Source: Cryoendolithus antarcticus (taxonomy: Eukaryota > Ascomycota > Dothideomycetes > Cladosporiales > Cladosporiaceae). Taken from it: a stretch of 64,000 bases of DNA. Positions 1 through 11,012 of this stretch are shown piece by piece. Below the pieces are notes generated by a model that ran no database searches, had not been told where the DNA came from, and saw only the letters and a program-made list of their open reading frames with translations. Both the position numbers and the translations under genes were made by a program. The DNA is taken from contig NAJO01000008.1 in NCBI GenBank assembly GCA_002077065.1, forward strand, positions 1-64,000. The letters are read 5' to 3'. How positions within the stretch are numbered: position 1 is the first letter of the stretch; the number at the start of each line of letters is the position of its first letter.

Positions 1-120
1 AACCCTAACCCTAACCCTAACCCTAACCCTAACCCTAACCCTAACCCTAACCCTAACCCTAACCCTAACCCTAACCCTAACCCTAACCCTAACCCTAACC
101 CTAACCCTAACCCTAACCCT
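1..120. repeat. Telomere, 20 copies of AACCCT
   Basis: The first 120 bases are 20 uninterrupted, perfect copies of the hexamer AACCCT. This is the C-rich strand of the TTAGGG telomere repeat used by filamentous ascomycetes, many other fungi and vertebrates. The C-rich strand reads 5'->3' into the chromosome, so base 1 points outward and the window begins at a true chromosome end. The tract stops abruptly at 121 with no degenerate variant copies. Confidence 0.97.
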
Positions 121-2945
121 GAAACAAGAGTGGAAGCAGAAGGCCGCGCAGACGAGGAGAAGCATTGGGAGGGCATGCCAGGGTATGTCGTCCACGATCG
201 CAAGCGACATAGCATTTGGATAGCTCGTTGAACCCGGCGAAACAGCCGTTCTCAGGCTGCGCTGCCAGACTGTCCCAGGAGCGTGAAGCCGTGTTGGTCC
301 TGGTCCTGTGCAGTCTATCGCTAGCATCGTGACCTGGAAAGGAGGCCAAGATTGCGTGCGCGACGTTGGCACGAGAGCAGCCGCCTGATCGCCATCCTTC
401 GATGAGTGCAAGTGGCCACGCTTGCAGGGCAGGACCTTGGAAGGTGAGACATTGGGCATCGACAACGATGCAGAAGTTCGCCGTGATGCTACATGAGAGC
501 ACAGAGGAGCAGCAAGAGGTAGCGAAAAAGGAGAACCGCACCCTGCACATCCTGATATGAGGAGGAATGGCTCTGGTCTCCGAACAGTGGGAACGTAGCA
601 AAACGCACTTCAGACAGTCGTCCCGCTGCCCTGACGAGACAGAAGGCTCCTTTGTCTTTCTTTGTCGATCAGAACGTGCAACCCTCCAGAGACTCAGCCT
701 CAAGGATCAGCATCGAGTCGTTCAGGACATCGAACGCTTGGGAAACGACATTGGTGGCCGAACCGACGTAGCTCCGGTACTTTCACAGCAACGGGCCAGA
801 TGAGGGGAGGATTAGTTGGGGTAGGCATGGTCCTCAAGAGGCACACAGGTAGGGAGCAGGTCAGCCACCGACTACAGACCTGGGGATGCAGCTGCCAACA
901 AGAAAGCATCGCACGTTGCAGGGCTGATGAGGTTGAAGGATTGGGATACTGCAGATTCACGAGATGGCCGGGAAACAACAAGCAGACCGTGCGAGAGTCG
1001 GCGGTGATCATCTTATCGTCTAGCTACAGCAAGCATTGCCATCATGCCATGGTCCTCCTTTCAAGCTCCGCCCGGCGCTTGTGTGCTCCCTGCGTCGTCC
1101 TCCTCTTATGCTGGCGCTGCTGGCGCTCGTGGTGTCGCACGGTGTTGGCAACCTCCCGGCTCAAACCCCCTAGGACATGCTGCTCTTTTGGTCGCTCGCA
1201 CGGATGGCTACGCTGTGTCGTGACGAAGGAGGTCTTGCGGCGGAAGAGACCTTGCGGCGGAAAAGGCGTTGCGGCGGAGGAGACATTGCGGCGGAGGAGA
1301 CATTGCGGCGGAGGAGGCATTGCGGCGGAGGAGGTACTGGCAATGGGTGGTCAAGGGGAGCTTCCGCTTCGTCGTTGCAGTGCTAGCAGCGTCAGCGAAG
1401 CAGGTGAAGAACCTGAGGAACGCAGTGATGCGTCTTGGATCAGGATGGGAATGCACCACAACATGAGGCGCTGGACATGCGGCGAGACTCGCGATCAACA
1501 GTCTTTTGCGCGATGCAAGGGAGGAACTCGCTGACCTGGCGTTCGCTGCTCCCACAATCGACCGTGCAGGACGCATCTTTGGACATTCAAAATTGTCGCG
1601 CTGCTTTCGCATGTCGTTTGGGCTACTCCAGAGCCATTCCCGTGGCTGCAGCTGGTTCGCGAAGACGTGGAAGCCAGGGGTGGATGTTCTGAAGACTGTC
1701 AAGCGGCAGAGAGGTACACAGCTTGCGAATGCGGTGGATACGGGCCTGTTACAATGGAGCTGACATTGTCGTGTCGTAGGAGGAGAGAAGCATGCCGCTA
1801 GGAGGGAAGCGCGTCGCAGGAGAGGAGAAGCTGATGGCAAGGAGGCGAGACGAGGATCAGGCGGAGGAAGGCACGAACGTGGGCAAGGAACCAACGGGGA
1901 ACAGTAGAACAGCGATAGTCAGGTCTACGTACAGCGAGCCTCGTTCTCTTAGCGAGCTACGGCATAGCTTTAGGCCGATCGTACGAGAGAGCCTGAGCAG
2001 ACGAAAAGGATCTGGTAGGTCTGGGCAGTACAAGCGTGAACACAGGAGCTCCAGCAATGCGTCTTTAGACCACCGCAAGCATTGAGACAGCACTCCGACG
2101 TACAGCGTTCGCTAGAGCGATTGTAAGCGACATGGCCGAGTGCTTACCTTCCCGGACGGCAGTATCGTGCCAGTGGCGGAGCCGGTATGGCCATCGGTTC
2201 GTGTTTTCAAGATCGTAGGACTGTGTTTCCTACCGAAGCTGCCCGAAGCCTCGTTCTCGCATTGTTAAGGACTCGAAGCTAGTCCACAACAGCGATTGCA
2301 CTGATCGCTGACGTGAAGCGTGACAGTAGGGACCGTGGCAGTACGCGGGAAGAGGGAAGCTGTTGGCGGTACGCGCGAAGAGGGAAGAGGGAGGCAGTAG
2401 AACGGAACAAGGAAGATGCCATTAGCACGAGAATCAAGGCGGCAAAAGCAACGTAGCTCCTCAAGCATTGAGATTGTAGCGTTGACCACAAGAGACCGAC
2501 GATCAGGCAGCTGTACGGCGTTTGTACACGCTGAATGCTCGTTCACGGTACTTTGTTGGATCAGGAACTCAATTGCTGTGATGTTGGCTCTGCCGAAGTG
2601 GGTCTCGAGCTCTCGAGATGCTTGAGCGTGATGCCCGCACGGGATCTTGGTCACTTTCGAGGCTACTGGCCCGCGGGGAGCTGGAGCGGAGATCGAGAAG
2701 ATCTGGCGATTGAGAGGCGGGAGTTGACATGGCCTGTTAGACTGCACTGCTACGGTCCATGGCATTTGACGTTGGATTTGCTAGCTGCGGAGACGGAGAT
2801 GCTGCAAGCCCAGCATTGTAGTGAGGTAAGAGGGAGCATGAAGCGTGAGGGTCACGAGAGTTTGAGGGCTAGAGTGTACGAGTGTCAACGACGTTGGATA
2901 GCTTGTCTACCTACAGCAAATCGGGCTCCTCTAGCGCACTTGCAA
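121..2945. other. Telomere-proximal region without a supported gene
   Basis: This stretch holds many overlapping open frames on both strands. None has convincing protein-like composition, a recognisable motif or consistent splice signals. Base composition looks similar to the rest of the window, with no AT-rich block of the kind repeat-induced point mutation leaves. The only clear structure is the 17-bp minisatellite at 1235-1336. The 3' end of gene A begins at 2946. Confidence 0.6.
1235..1336. repeat. 17-bp minisatellite, six copies
   Basis: Six tandem units start at 1235, 1252, 1269, 1286, 1303 and 1320, exactly 17 bp apart. The best unit is TTGCGGCGGAGGAGACA. The first two copies diverge in their second half, while copies three to six are nearly identical. 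The purine-rich GGCGGAGGAG core is strand-asymmetric (G-rich on the plus strand). A period of 17 is not a multiple of three, so the array cannot encode a regular peptide repeat. Confidence 0.9.
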
Positions 2946-5660
2946 TCATCCAGCGAGCTTCTCTGCATCGCTCCTGTCATCGGCTTCCGTCCGCTCCTGA
3001 TACTTCACCAGCCATCCTAAGCACCTCTGAACACACCAACATCCAATCTTACCCTTATGGTGCTGTTTGCGCAGCGATCGATTGATCAGACGGGTTTCAA
3101 TCACCAGATGCGACCTCGTCAGGCAGTGATCCTTCCCCGTATACTCGTTGCAGCGGGCGCTTGCGTCACATAGCGCTCTGTTGTCGCGGTCGCAGATGAT
3201 AGCCATCCACAGGTCCTCAATCGGCAGGCTGAACACCGCGACGTAGCGGTAGGGTGTGTAGCACAGATATTTGCGCCCGTTGCGTAGCGGCTGGAGGAGC
3301 TTGATGTTCATCGTTGAAGGAACGATGCGGATGGCGGACATTGGCCTGCACAGCTCGTGTGTGCCCGGTATAAGCTCGACCTCTGCGTGAACGGTGCGGC
3401 GTTCCCATCTTGCTATCGTCTTGCGCGCTGTTTCGCATTCATGCAAGAGGGTTTGCAGGATGATGAGGCCGTCCGAGCCAGGACCGAACATTGCGTTGCC
3501 GAGCGTGAGCTGCTCCTCCGTGTAGCAGTGCTCAAGCAGGTATTCGCGCTCTACAACGGCGATTTCCTCGGGAGAGGCTCCAATGGGGATGGCGGTAACT
3601 GAGCTTCGCGGGGCAATCTGTGGTGCGGCGTCATTGACAGCTTCGAACGGGAGATCATCGAACTGGTCACGACGCCCGAGAAGAGCTTTGAGATGTTGGG
3701 GAATGCGGACCACGATCTCGTCAGGATCAGCAGCCTCAGCAGTGAGGATTGGGAGCTCGGGGAGGTCTTGGAGGAGAGCCGCGGCGACGGGAGGAGAGCT
3801 ATTAAAGAGGAGTACATTCGGGAAGTCAGGGAGGTTTGGAAGGGCGGCTGCAGGTTCATTCTTCTCGCAACGGATGCCGTGGAGGTCGTCGTTGTTGTGA
3901 CCTTCAACGCCAGAGATATCGAGGAGGTCGTCAGCTGGCTCAGCCGCTTCGAAGTGGAGTTTTGGAGGTGGAAGGCCAATCGGGCCCAACAGCGGTGGGG
4001 AGCTAGGCAGATGTCCGATGGCGGCTGTCGGCGGAGAGCTGTTGAATTCAAACAATTGGGAATACTCCGGAAGACTTTTGCGGCCAACTGCGCTCGTGAC
4101 TGCTGCAGGAGGAGCGGCGGGTTCATAGGCAGCAGGTGTTTCGGGTACGACACGATCTCTGGCTGCGTCTCGTGCGGCGTGATGGACAGCAGCTCTTGCG
4201 GAGGTTTCCGTTCTTTGATTCTTCACCTGCAAGTCATCGGGGTGTGCCGGCAGTGGATGGCTTCGCGTTCGTGGAGTCTTGCGGGCAGCGACATCGAGAC
4301 GTTCTGATTTGGACCGAGAAAGCTGCTCACAGTGTGGCTTCTTGTTCTGCCGTTGGGGAGATGGAGTCGTGAAGCGTTTGGTGCTATTAGGCTGAGCTCT
4401 CGGTCCTACAGACTTCAGCTGTGGGAGGGGAGGAGTGGCAGGCCTGTGGTGCGGCAGTTGTTGCTCGGCTGCAAGCCTAGGGGTACCGACTCCAGTATGG
4501 GGAGCTTCAGGCTTACGATGCGGCAGCTGCTGCTTTGCTGCGGCTTTCAAAGTGCCACGTTCGATCTCAGGAGCTTTGAGACGAGTAGGAAGGCTGAAAG
4601 CGGGCACTTGCGTAGTCTGCAACACATTGCGGCGATAGTGTGGTAGCTCCGCATTGAATTCCTGCCCAAAGAGCATCAGCTCGAGGCGACCTTTGTGAAG
4701 CTGTTGGATGATGCTGCTGCCAGTCTCGTGTCCGCGTTCCCATTGGGTAATCAGCGCTGGAGCGAGTCGCGTTGCGGCAAGTACGATTGCGGCGAACCCA
4801 AAGTCAAAGTCATCTCTTGCTTTCTGGTAGGCGTATGCAGGAGGATGTGGCTGCCAAGTGAGTGTCGGGTTCTACCCGGCACTGACTGCAACCAGCTGGA
4901 TGGCACTGGCGGTTGAGATGATCTCGGGAGGCGTGGCTTGGTCGCCGGATTGGCGAAGAGTGCGCGTGTCCATGATGTGAATGTCGAGCTCGGCATGGAG
5001 GTGCTTCGTGAGATGACACAGCAGCCAGTGGCTTTTGTTGAGCCTGACAGGAATAAGGAGGTGCTTTGCGGAGGTGTCTCGCAAGAAGCTGGTCAGTTCT
5101 TCGCCGAGGAGTTCGGTAGCCAATTGCTCGACAATGGGAGTTTTGTATGCATTAGTGACTTGAACTTCGGGTTTCAAGGCCATGATGACGCGGAGCGTGG
5201 TGGTAAGCATCGGATCGGAGAGATTGGCAAAGGTGAAGAGGTCCAGAACATCAGAAAGCAGAGGCTGGTCGGGCCAGGGGAGACCAGTAGACGTGGGTGT
5301 GATCGGTTCGGCATGCAGGCGCACGAAAAGGAGAGCATTGCGGAGATCGGTGTCACCATCGGCTATGAAGCGTTGGAAACGTCGCGCTGCGGCGGGGAGA
5401 TGAGTGTCGCTCGGGTCTTCGACGTGTTGGAGGTACGCGTAGCATCCGAGGTATTGCTTCACATTGTAGACCAGGTTCTTGGGTCTGCTGAGCCGGTCGA
5501 GCAGATCAGGCTCTAGTTCACGGATTATGTCGATGAAGATCTGCTGCCGCTCCTTTTCGTCGGCGGCGTTGACGAACAGAACGAGTGCTTCGGCATTTTG
5601 AGGATCAAGGAGTGCCTTGATAACGTGCGAGATGGCTTCGGACTTGTCTTGGTTGCTCAT
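2946..5660 (-). CDS. Subtelomeric protein: inactive-looking Ulp1/C48 protease-like domain plus His-Me endonuclease-type zinc loop
   Basis: Two minus-strand exons join in frame: 5660-4887 and 4823-2946. The 63-bp intron 4824-4886 has donor GTCAGT and acceptor TACCAG. The product is 883 aa. Residues about 125-275 resemble the Ulp1/C48 cysteine-protease fold: LLIPVRLNKSHWLL carries the His-Trp (H211, W212), IHIMDTR an acidic residue (D231), and RDDFDFGFAAIVLAA sits where active enzymes have the Asp-Cys-Gly motif. Here it reads D265-F266-G267, so the nucleophile is missing. The middle is Pro/Ala-rich and low complexity, with a repeated FNSSPP motif. The C terminus (C825, HL 830-831, E834, N839, R843, HH 846-847, C853, C855, C859) matches the spacing of the zinc-binding loop of I-PpoI-like His-Me homing endonucleases. 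The ATG at 5660 starts a long clean frame. The splice join and both domain calls are mine by eye. A pseudogene cannot be excluded. Confidence 0.65.
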
Positions 5661-6601
5661 GCTGTGCTACGGTATGCGGAGGAGGAGCTACTTGTAGCGA
5701 TAGTCTTGTAGCGGATATGCCATGTCCTCAGGGAGTCTGTAGGATGCGACGGGAAAAGGTGTGGCGAAAGGGGAGGTGTCTTGGCGTTGCGGGCGGGCGG
5801 GGCCGCATGCAAAGTTTCCCGATATGTGAGGCGTGCTTGCTGCGTTTGGTTGCGGAGATGTCACGAAGGTGTCGCGATCTTTTAGCAGGCGTATGCAGTG
5901 TGAGGAAGATGGCTGTGACAGGAATGTTGGCCCTGTCAGGAGCGGATCAGTGAACGATGTCTCACTGGTGGCAGTCTTTGGTCGTTGGAGTGGCGGCGCG
6001 GGCTTGCCACAGCTTGCATCGAGCCCACGGCGAGTTTCGGGAGATGGGCAGTGATAGCCGGCGTAAACCTGAGCTCGGTGTGGTCTGTCAAGCTTGGGAG
6101 ATGATGAATTGGCATGATGACAGCCCGGAGAAGGCGGACGCTGGGAGTTTCGTAGGCTGCAAGACTGCGGCGCTGGACTTGGAGGCGAAAGCTGTCAACC
6201 CAGTCAGTCCTGGGTAGGACGACTGACTGGGAAGAGTCTTGCGTGGCTGGGGTTGACGGACTGAGGCATGGGCAATGGCGGTGCGAGCTCGCTGAAGTCA
6301 GCGATGTGCAGAGCGAGATGTGGATGATGGGGTGACGGTGTCATGCGTGGCAGTCTTGTTGCTATCTAGGTTGATAGCGTACAAGGTGAGACGCTGACAG
6401 TGGCAGCGTCTGCTGCAGAAGCGAGGCGCGAGCGTCCAATGTTCGCTGTACCATGAGCAAGGACTGCGCTCAGTGGTGACATCCTCCGATGCGAGCTGCG
6501 GCAATGCAGTACCTCAGGTGATGCCACAAGCTCGGTGGGGAGCTACAGAGGTGCGAAGCAAGGTGTCTTGCGCTAATGCGGAGGATTGCAACTGTGCAAG
6601 C
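5661..6601. other. Intergenic region between genes A and B
   Basis: This stretch of about 940 bp separates the start of gene A from the stop of gene B, both on the minus strand, so it should contain the gene A promoter. No frame in it has protein-like composition. The one notable structure is the 11-bp inverted repeat at 6199-6231. Confidence 0.55.
6199..6231. repeat. Perfect 11-bp inverted repeat, 11-nt loop
   Basis: CCCAGTCAGTC at 6199-6209 is mirrored exactly by GACTGACTGGG at 6221-6231, with 11 nt between. It lies about 540 bp upstream of the gene A start codon and 370 bp beyond the gene B stop codon. It could be a dimeric DNA-binding site, a hairpin in the gene B 3' transcript, or chance. 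Confidence 0.75.
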
Positions 6602-8609
6602 TCAGCGGCGTGGACGTTTGGCGCCCGTGAAAGGAGCTCCGTCGGACCCATACATCTCGCGGTCAATGTGTGATGACACGCTGCCCCAGTCCTTCATACC
6701 GTCGAACCTTGGAGGTGGTCTGCGGGTGTAGGCTGGGCGAGTTCCCATACTGTGAGCCGCGGTGGGGAGGCTGGGAAAGATTGCTGATCCTTCACTGGTG
6801 AGATCGTTCTGCGTGAAGCGGGCTGACCTTGCGCTGGAAGGGAGCATGGGTGAGGTTCTCATGCGCTCGTTTGCGGCATTGCGAAGGCGCTGCACGACCA
6901 GGTCGAGGGGATGAGGTTCACGCTTGAGCTGCTTGGCTGTAGGGCGGCGGACTTTCTTTTGAGTCTTGGGCCAAGGGAAGGGCGAAGAGGAGCTTGACGC
7001 AGGAGGCAGGGAGTCTGCGATGCGATCGTCGGGGAGGTTGGGAGCGGCTCCATCCTGGTCTTGGGAGCTTTGTGCAGGCAGACGGAGTGGCATGGAGTCT
7101 GGGATGCGGTCCTCGGGATCCTCGACAGCAGCTGCGATCTCGTCTTGAGAGCTCTGGATTGGCATTGAGTCTGGGATGATGTCTGAGCTGGGGTGGTGTG
7201 GAGGTGCCGTCGGCTGCATGTTCCACTGAGCTTGGTATCTGGCGTAGCTGTTCGGAATGCCATGATTGTGAAAGTAGTAGGTATCATCCTCCTCCTCCTC
7301 CTGCGCTGTATTGCGCTCATTGGCAGCTGTGTGAAGTATGCGCGCACTTGAGCACGGCGAAGTCTGCAGCTTGGCCGGGCTCGGAGCAGGAGAGGTGGCG
7401 GGAGCGTCAGATGTGACATAAGCAGAAGAGGTGGCAGGCGCTGCTGTAGCAGGAGATGCAGCTAGGGCAGGAGTGACAGCGGGATTCGGAGAAGTAGCTG
7501 CGGCAGGAGATGTAGCCAGAGCGGGAATGGCGGCCAGCAATGGGGAGGAAGGTGGCGCTGAAGAGGTGGCGATTGCTGGAGCTGGAGAGCTAGCTGGAGG
7601 AGGCTTCTGTCGGGTCGGGGAGTGGTCAAGCGTGGGAGTGGGTGCTATGAAGTCCAGACTTGCATGCGCCTGGGCGGTGACCGGAGAAGGTCCGATGGTA
7701 CTGGTACTGGCGAATACTGGCGATCGCTGGATGTTGTGGCTCACGCTCTTCAGCGCAGGACGTGTGGCGTCCTTGCGGGGATTGGAGTCGGTCTCACGGG
7801 CATTCTCGTCCTGCAGCTGGGGCTGTGCTGGAAAAGTCTTGCGTCTGGAGTCGGTCTCATGGGCATTCTCGTCTTGCAGCTGAGGCTGTGCTGGAGAAGT
7901 CTTGCGTCGCTTTGCGGGATGATCACCAGCAGAATCTCCGATGAGAGGTTCCTCCGCAGTCTGTGGCGGGAGAGTGACTTGCGCAGCTAAATGCAGGGTC
8001 TGCGCTGTCTTGCCGCGGGGTAGATTGCTCGCTGGATCAGGCGGCTGAGCGGTGAGTTGCAACTTGTCTGCCTTGCCTGGCATGCGACTTGCATTGACGG
8101 GACCAGCATCTTGAGCTGGATGGCGAGAGTTGTCGCGAGGATCGCGTCCTGGATCTTGCAGACTCTGACGTGGACTGTAGTGGTCGTAGCCTCTTTGAGG
8201 AGCAGCATGGAACACCGGAGGGACTGCGTTGCGGTCGAAGACCACTGGAGTTCCCTGAGCTGTCTGTCAGCGGAGTTCAGATGCTTGGAGTTGCACAGCA
8301 ACATACCAGCTGTGCGAGATCAGTGGTCTCACGGCGGAGAATGTCGGGCATGAGGGCAATGATGCCTTGCTCGCCGAACTTTGAGGTACGGTAGACTCTG
8401 TTGAGCAGACCGTTCTGTCCGAAGCGGCATTCATACTCATAGCAGTACCGATCCTTGAGAGCCGTGAGGATGAAGTACTGGTGAGCTTCGCGGTGTGGGA
8501 AGGGACCGGTGCGCTGCTCCAGCGTGCAAATCTTTCTCAGCTTGCGCATTGCCTGGTCCAGAGCATCATTGTGCCTCTGGGCGAGTGTCTTCGTGCTTGG
8601 CGTCGACAT
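6602..8609 (-). CDS. Subtelomeric hypothetical protein, Pro/Ala/Ser-rich
   Basis: Two exons, 8609-8307 and 8254-6602, flank a 52-bp intron (8255-8306: donor GTATGT, CTGAC branch, acceptor CTCAG) and keep phase 0, giving 651 aa. The frame is open further upstream, but the first ATG (MSTPSTKTL) is at 8609. The N-terminal ~100 residues look globular (ALDQAMRKLRKICTL, then a Tyr/Cys-containing stretch YCYEYECRFG) and may be a small domain. The rest is low complexity: a tandem pair of QPQLQDENA repeats, an Ala/Pro/Ser tract, and three degenerate IPDSMP/IADSLP repeats. The C-terminal tail is basic (AKRPRR), suggesting nuclear location. I recognise no family. An acceptor four codons further upstream also keeps frame. 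Confidence 0.6.
7784..7909. repeat. 63-bp tandem duplication inside gene B
   Basis: Two adjacent 63-bp units begin at 7784 and 7847 and differ at only a few positions. The length is a multiple of three, so the duplication adds a second copy of a 21-residue segment containing AQPQLQDENA. This is consistent with an expressed reading frame that tolerates in-frame expansion. Confidence 0.85.
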
Positions 8610-10573
8610 GGCCGATGTGTTGGCGTTGGCGTCCGCCTGGTCGTCACATTCAGGAGTCAAGACGGAGGCGTTGTGTCGTGGGCGAAGAGTGTGGACGCGC
8701 AGCGGTGGGGATGCGGGGCGCCAAGGCTTCGTTCAGATGGCAGTCGCGACTCCACGCTTGCGCCTTCCGGGCAGGCACAACTTCATCATGTTCACATTCT
8801 CACGCGCGAATGTCACGTCTCGGGTATGAGTGGTGTAATGACGCTCGAACAAGCATGTCGCGCAGGATGATCGCGTGCACAATCGGTGCGAGCGAGGCGT
8901 CACGACCGAGCGTGGCCGCACAGCCTGAGACAGTTGCGGGAGCAAGTCTCAGGGCGACTTTCGCGCTGGGTCTTGCGAAGTCCTCGCCATGATCCTCGTT
9001 TCGGCGGAGGACTTTCGAGCAAGTGGTAAGCCAGCTTGGTTGAGGTTGGCAGAGGCTGACGCGAAGTCCTCGCTGCGGAGCTTCTTCTGGCGGAGAACTG
9101 TCAGGCGAATGCCCAGCCCGCTAGACTTGAGGCAGGGATTCGCGCCATGCTGCGAGCGTTTACATTGCGCCCGCTGGCGGACCAGGCTTCGGAATGCATC
9201 AAGCTTCATCGCGACCGGTGCCGAGATGCTTCTTCACGGCCTGTTGATTGATTCACAAGCGGAGATTGTTGGAGGCGGGCTTCGGCTTGTTGCCTTCCGC
9301 CAGACTGCGAGTGGCGTGGAAAGTCTTGTGGAGATGCTGCGAGCTTCGTGGTAGTCAGGCGAGCGGCGCTGGATTGGTTCGGACTGATGCTGCGTGACCC
9401 GCAGTGCAGAGCATGCCCGGCGTTGGATCGCTGTCTGCTGGGTGCGCCGATGTGTGAAGCTTCTTCGTGGCACCGAGGGGAGTGATTGCCAGATGAGTTC
9501 AGGCCAATGCTTCGTCGCAGCGTCGAGGATGTCTGGTGCTGGAAAGCTTTCGGCTGGGCGTGGAAGATGTGCGGAGCTTCGTCTGGACAGCGAGAGTAGC
9601 AAGGTGGCACGGTGATATCGGCGCTGCGTTTGCGAGACGGCGTGGACTCCAGAGGCTGAGGAAGATATGTGCGGCGCTTCATCCCAAGAGGTGTTGGAGT
9701 GAATCGAGACGATGCTGAAAGGATGGGCCGGAGGATGTGCGAGGCTTCGGTGTCAGGGATGGCGAGGATGTGTGCTGAAGATGTGGGGAGCTTCTTTCCT
9801 GGAGGTTTCGGCGGATGTGCCGGATCATCTCTAGCCTGTGCTGGAGATGTGTGCGGCTTCGGTCATGGAGGAGTATGCTGCTGAAGATGTGCGCGGCTTG
9901 TTCCCTGGGAGGTGTCTGAACGATGCTGCGTTAGGCGCCGGGCGAGCTGTGAGCGGTGGTGGAGATGTAGGAGGCTTCCATTCTGCTTGTGTCGATGATG
10001 TTGGAGCCATGGTGAGCAGATCGCCCGGCTAGGCTTCGTCCGTGATGTCTTAGAGCGCTCTCGATGCCGTCTGAGGTCCCAGGAGGAGGACTCCCTTCTC
10101 GCACGTGCAAATCCTCTGTGAAGACCCAGGACTGAAGTGACTGCTCACGTCTCTCCAGATCCTGGAATGTGAGTGACGATTCCAAGTTGAAAGTGAAGGA
10201 GGAAGTGATCTGAGAACAGCAGGTCATGGCCCCGAAAAGGCAAGCAAACTGATGCACACGTGCCTGGTGACAGCACATGCCTTATGCAAATACCAGCTCC
10301 GGGCGAAACCACAGGCAGACGAATGATGCGGTCAGACGAAATGTTCGCGACAATCTGGTCAACATCCATGATAACCCACACACAGAACCTGGCGACAGCC
10401 GCCGCGACCACAGCCTCCGAGTTGCGCCCACTATCGCACCGCGCGAACAGCCTTCTCCAGGCCCTACGATCCAAAAGAGGAGGGAAACGGAGCTTCGGGC
10501 AAGCAGTACCTGCGCCGGAAAATCATCCTCACACGCTTCGAGACGGAATAAGGGCTCTCGGAGGAGGCACAGG
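8610..10573. other. Gene-free region with dispersed degenerate GATGTGCG-AGCTTC motifs
   Basis: No convincing gene is present. From about 9170 to 9990 a motif close to GAAGATGTGCGGAGCTTC recurs at least eight times (for example near 9566, 9660, 9733, 9778, 9843, 9882 and 9961) at irregular spacings of about 40-95 bp. Read on the minus strand it gives peptides such as EAPHIF and EASHIG in changing frames, so the repetition is at nucleotide rather than protein level. A second motif near 8990-9090 pairs two copies of a CGAAGTCCTCG / GGCGGAGRAC arrangement. Confidence 0.5.
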
Positions 10574-11012
10574 CCCGCGATCGCAGCGACGGAATAGCTT
10601 CCTCACAACCCTTACGCATCTTAGAGGACCTCAAGGTGAGCTATAGGCCAGCGATCGCAGCGCCGGAATCGAGCCCTTACACGCCTCGAGGAGATTGGAG
10701 GAGCTAGCAGGAACCGCAGGCCAGCGATCACAGCACTGGAATTGAACCTCCTATGCTCCTAAGGCGGATGGAGGAGCTAGCAGGAAGCGCAGGCCAGCGA
10801 TTACAACACCGGAATCGAGCCTCCTATGCTTCTGAGGCGTATGGAGGAGCTAGCAGGTAGCGCAGGCCAGCGATCGCAACGGCGGAATCGAACCTCCTAT
10901 GCTTTCGAGGTGGTTGGAGGACCTGGTATGAGGCGAAGGCCAGCGATCGCAACGGCGGAATCGAGCCTCCTATGCTTTCGAGGTGGTTGGAGGGAAGAGG
11001 ATGAGCCACAGG
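10574..11012. repeat. 73-bp tandem repeat array (first locus)
   Basis: Units begin at about 10574, then at 10648, 10721, 10794, 10867 and 10940, so the last five are exactly 73 bp apart. The most conserved part is CCAGCGATCGCAACGGCGG followed by AATCGAGCCTCCTATGC. A weaker partial unit may precede 10574. A period of 73 shifts frame at each copy, so this is not a coding repeat. The core is shared with a second 73-bp array at 20.7-21.4 kb. Confidence 0.9.

Noticed and set aside
113..703. 196-codon minus-strand frame beside the telomere
   Set aside because: It overlaps the telomere tract, has unlikely composition, no motif and no splice support.
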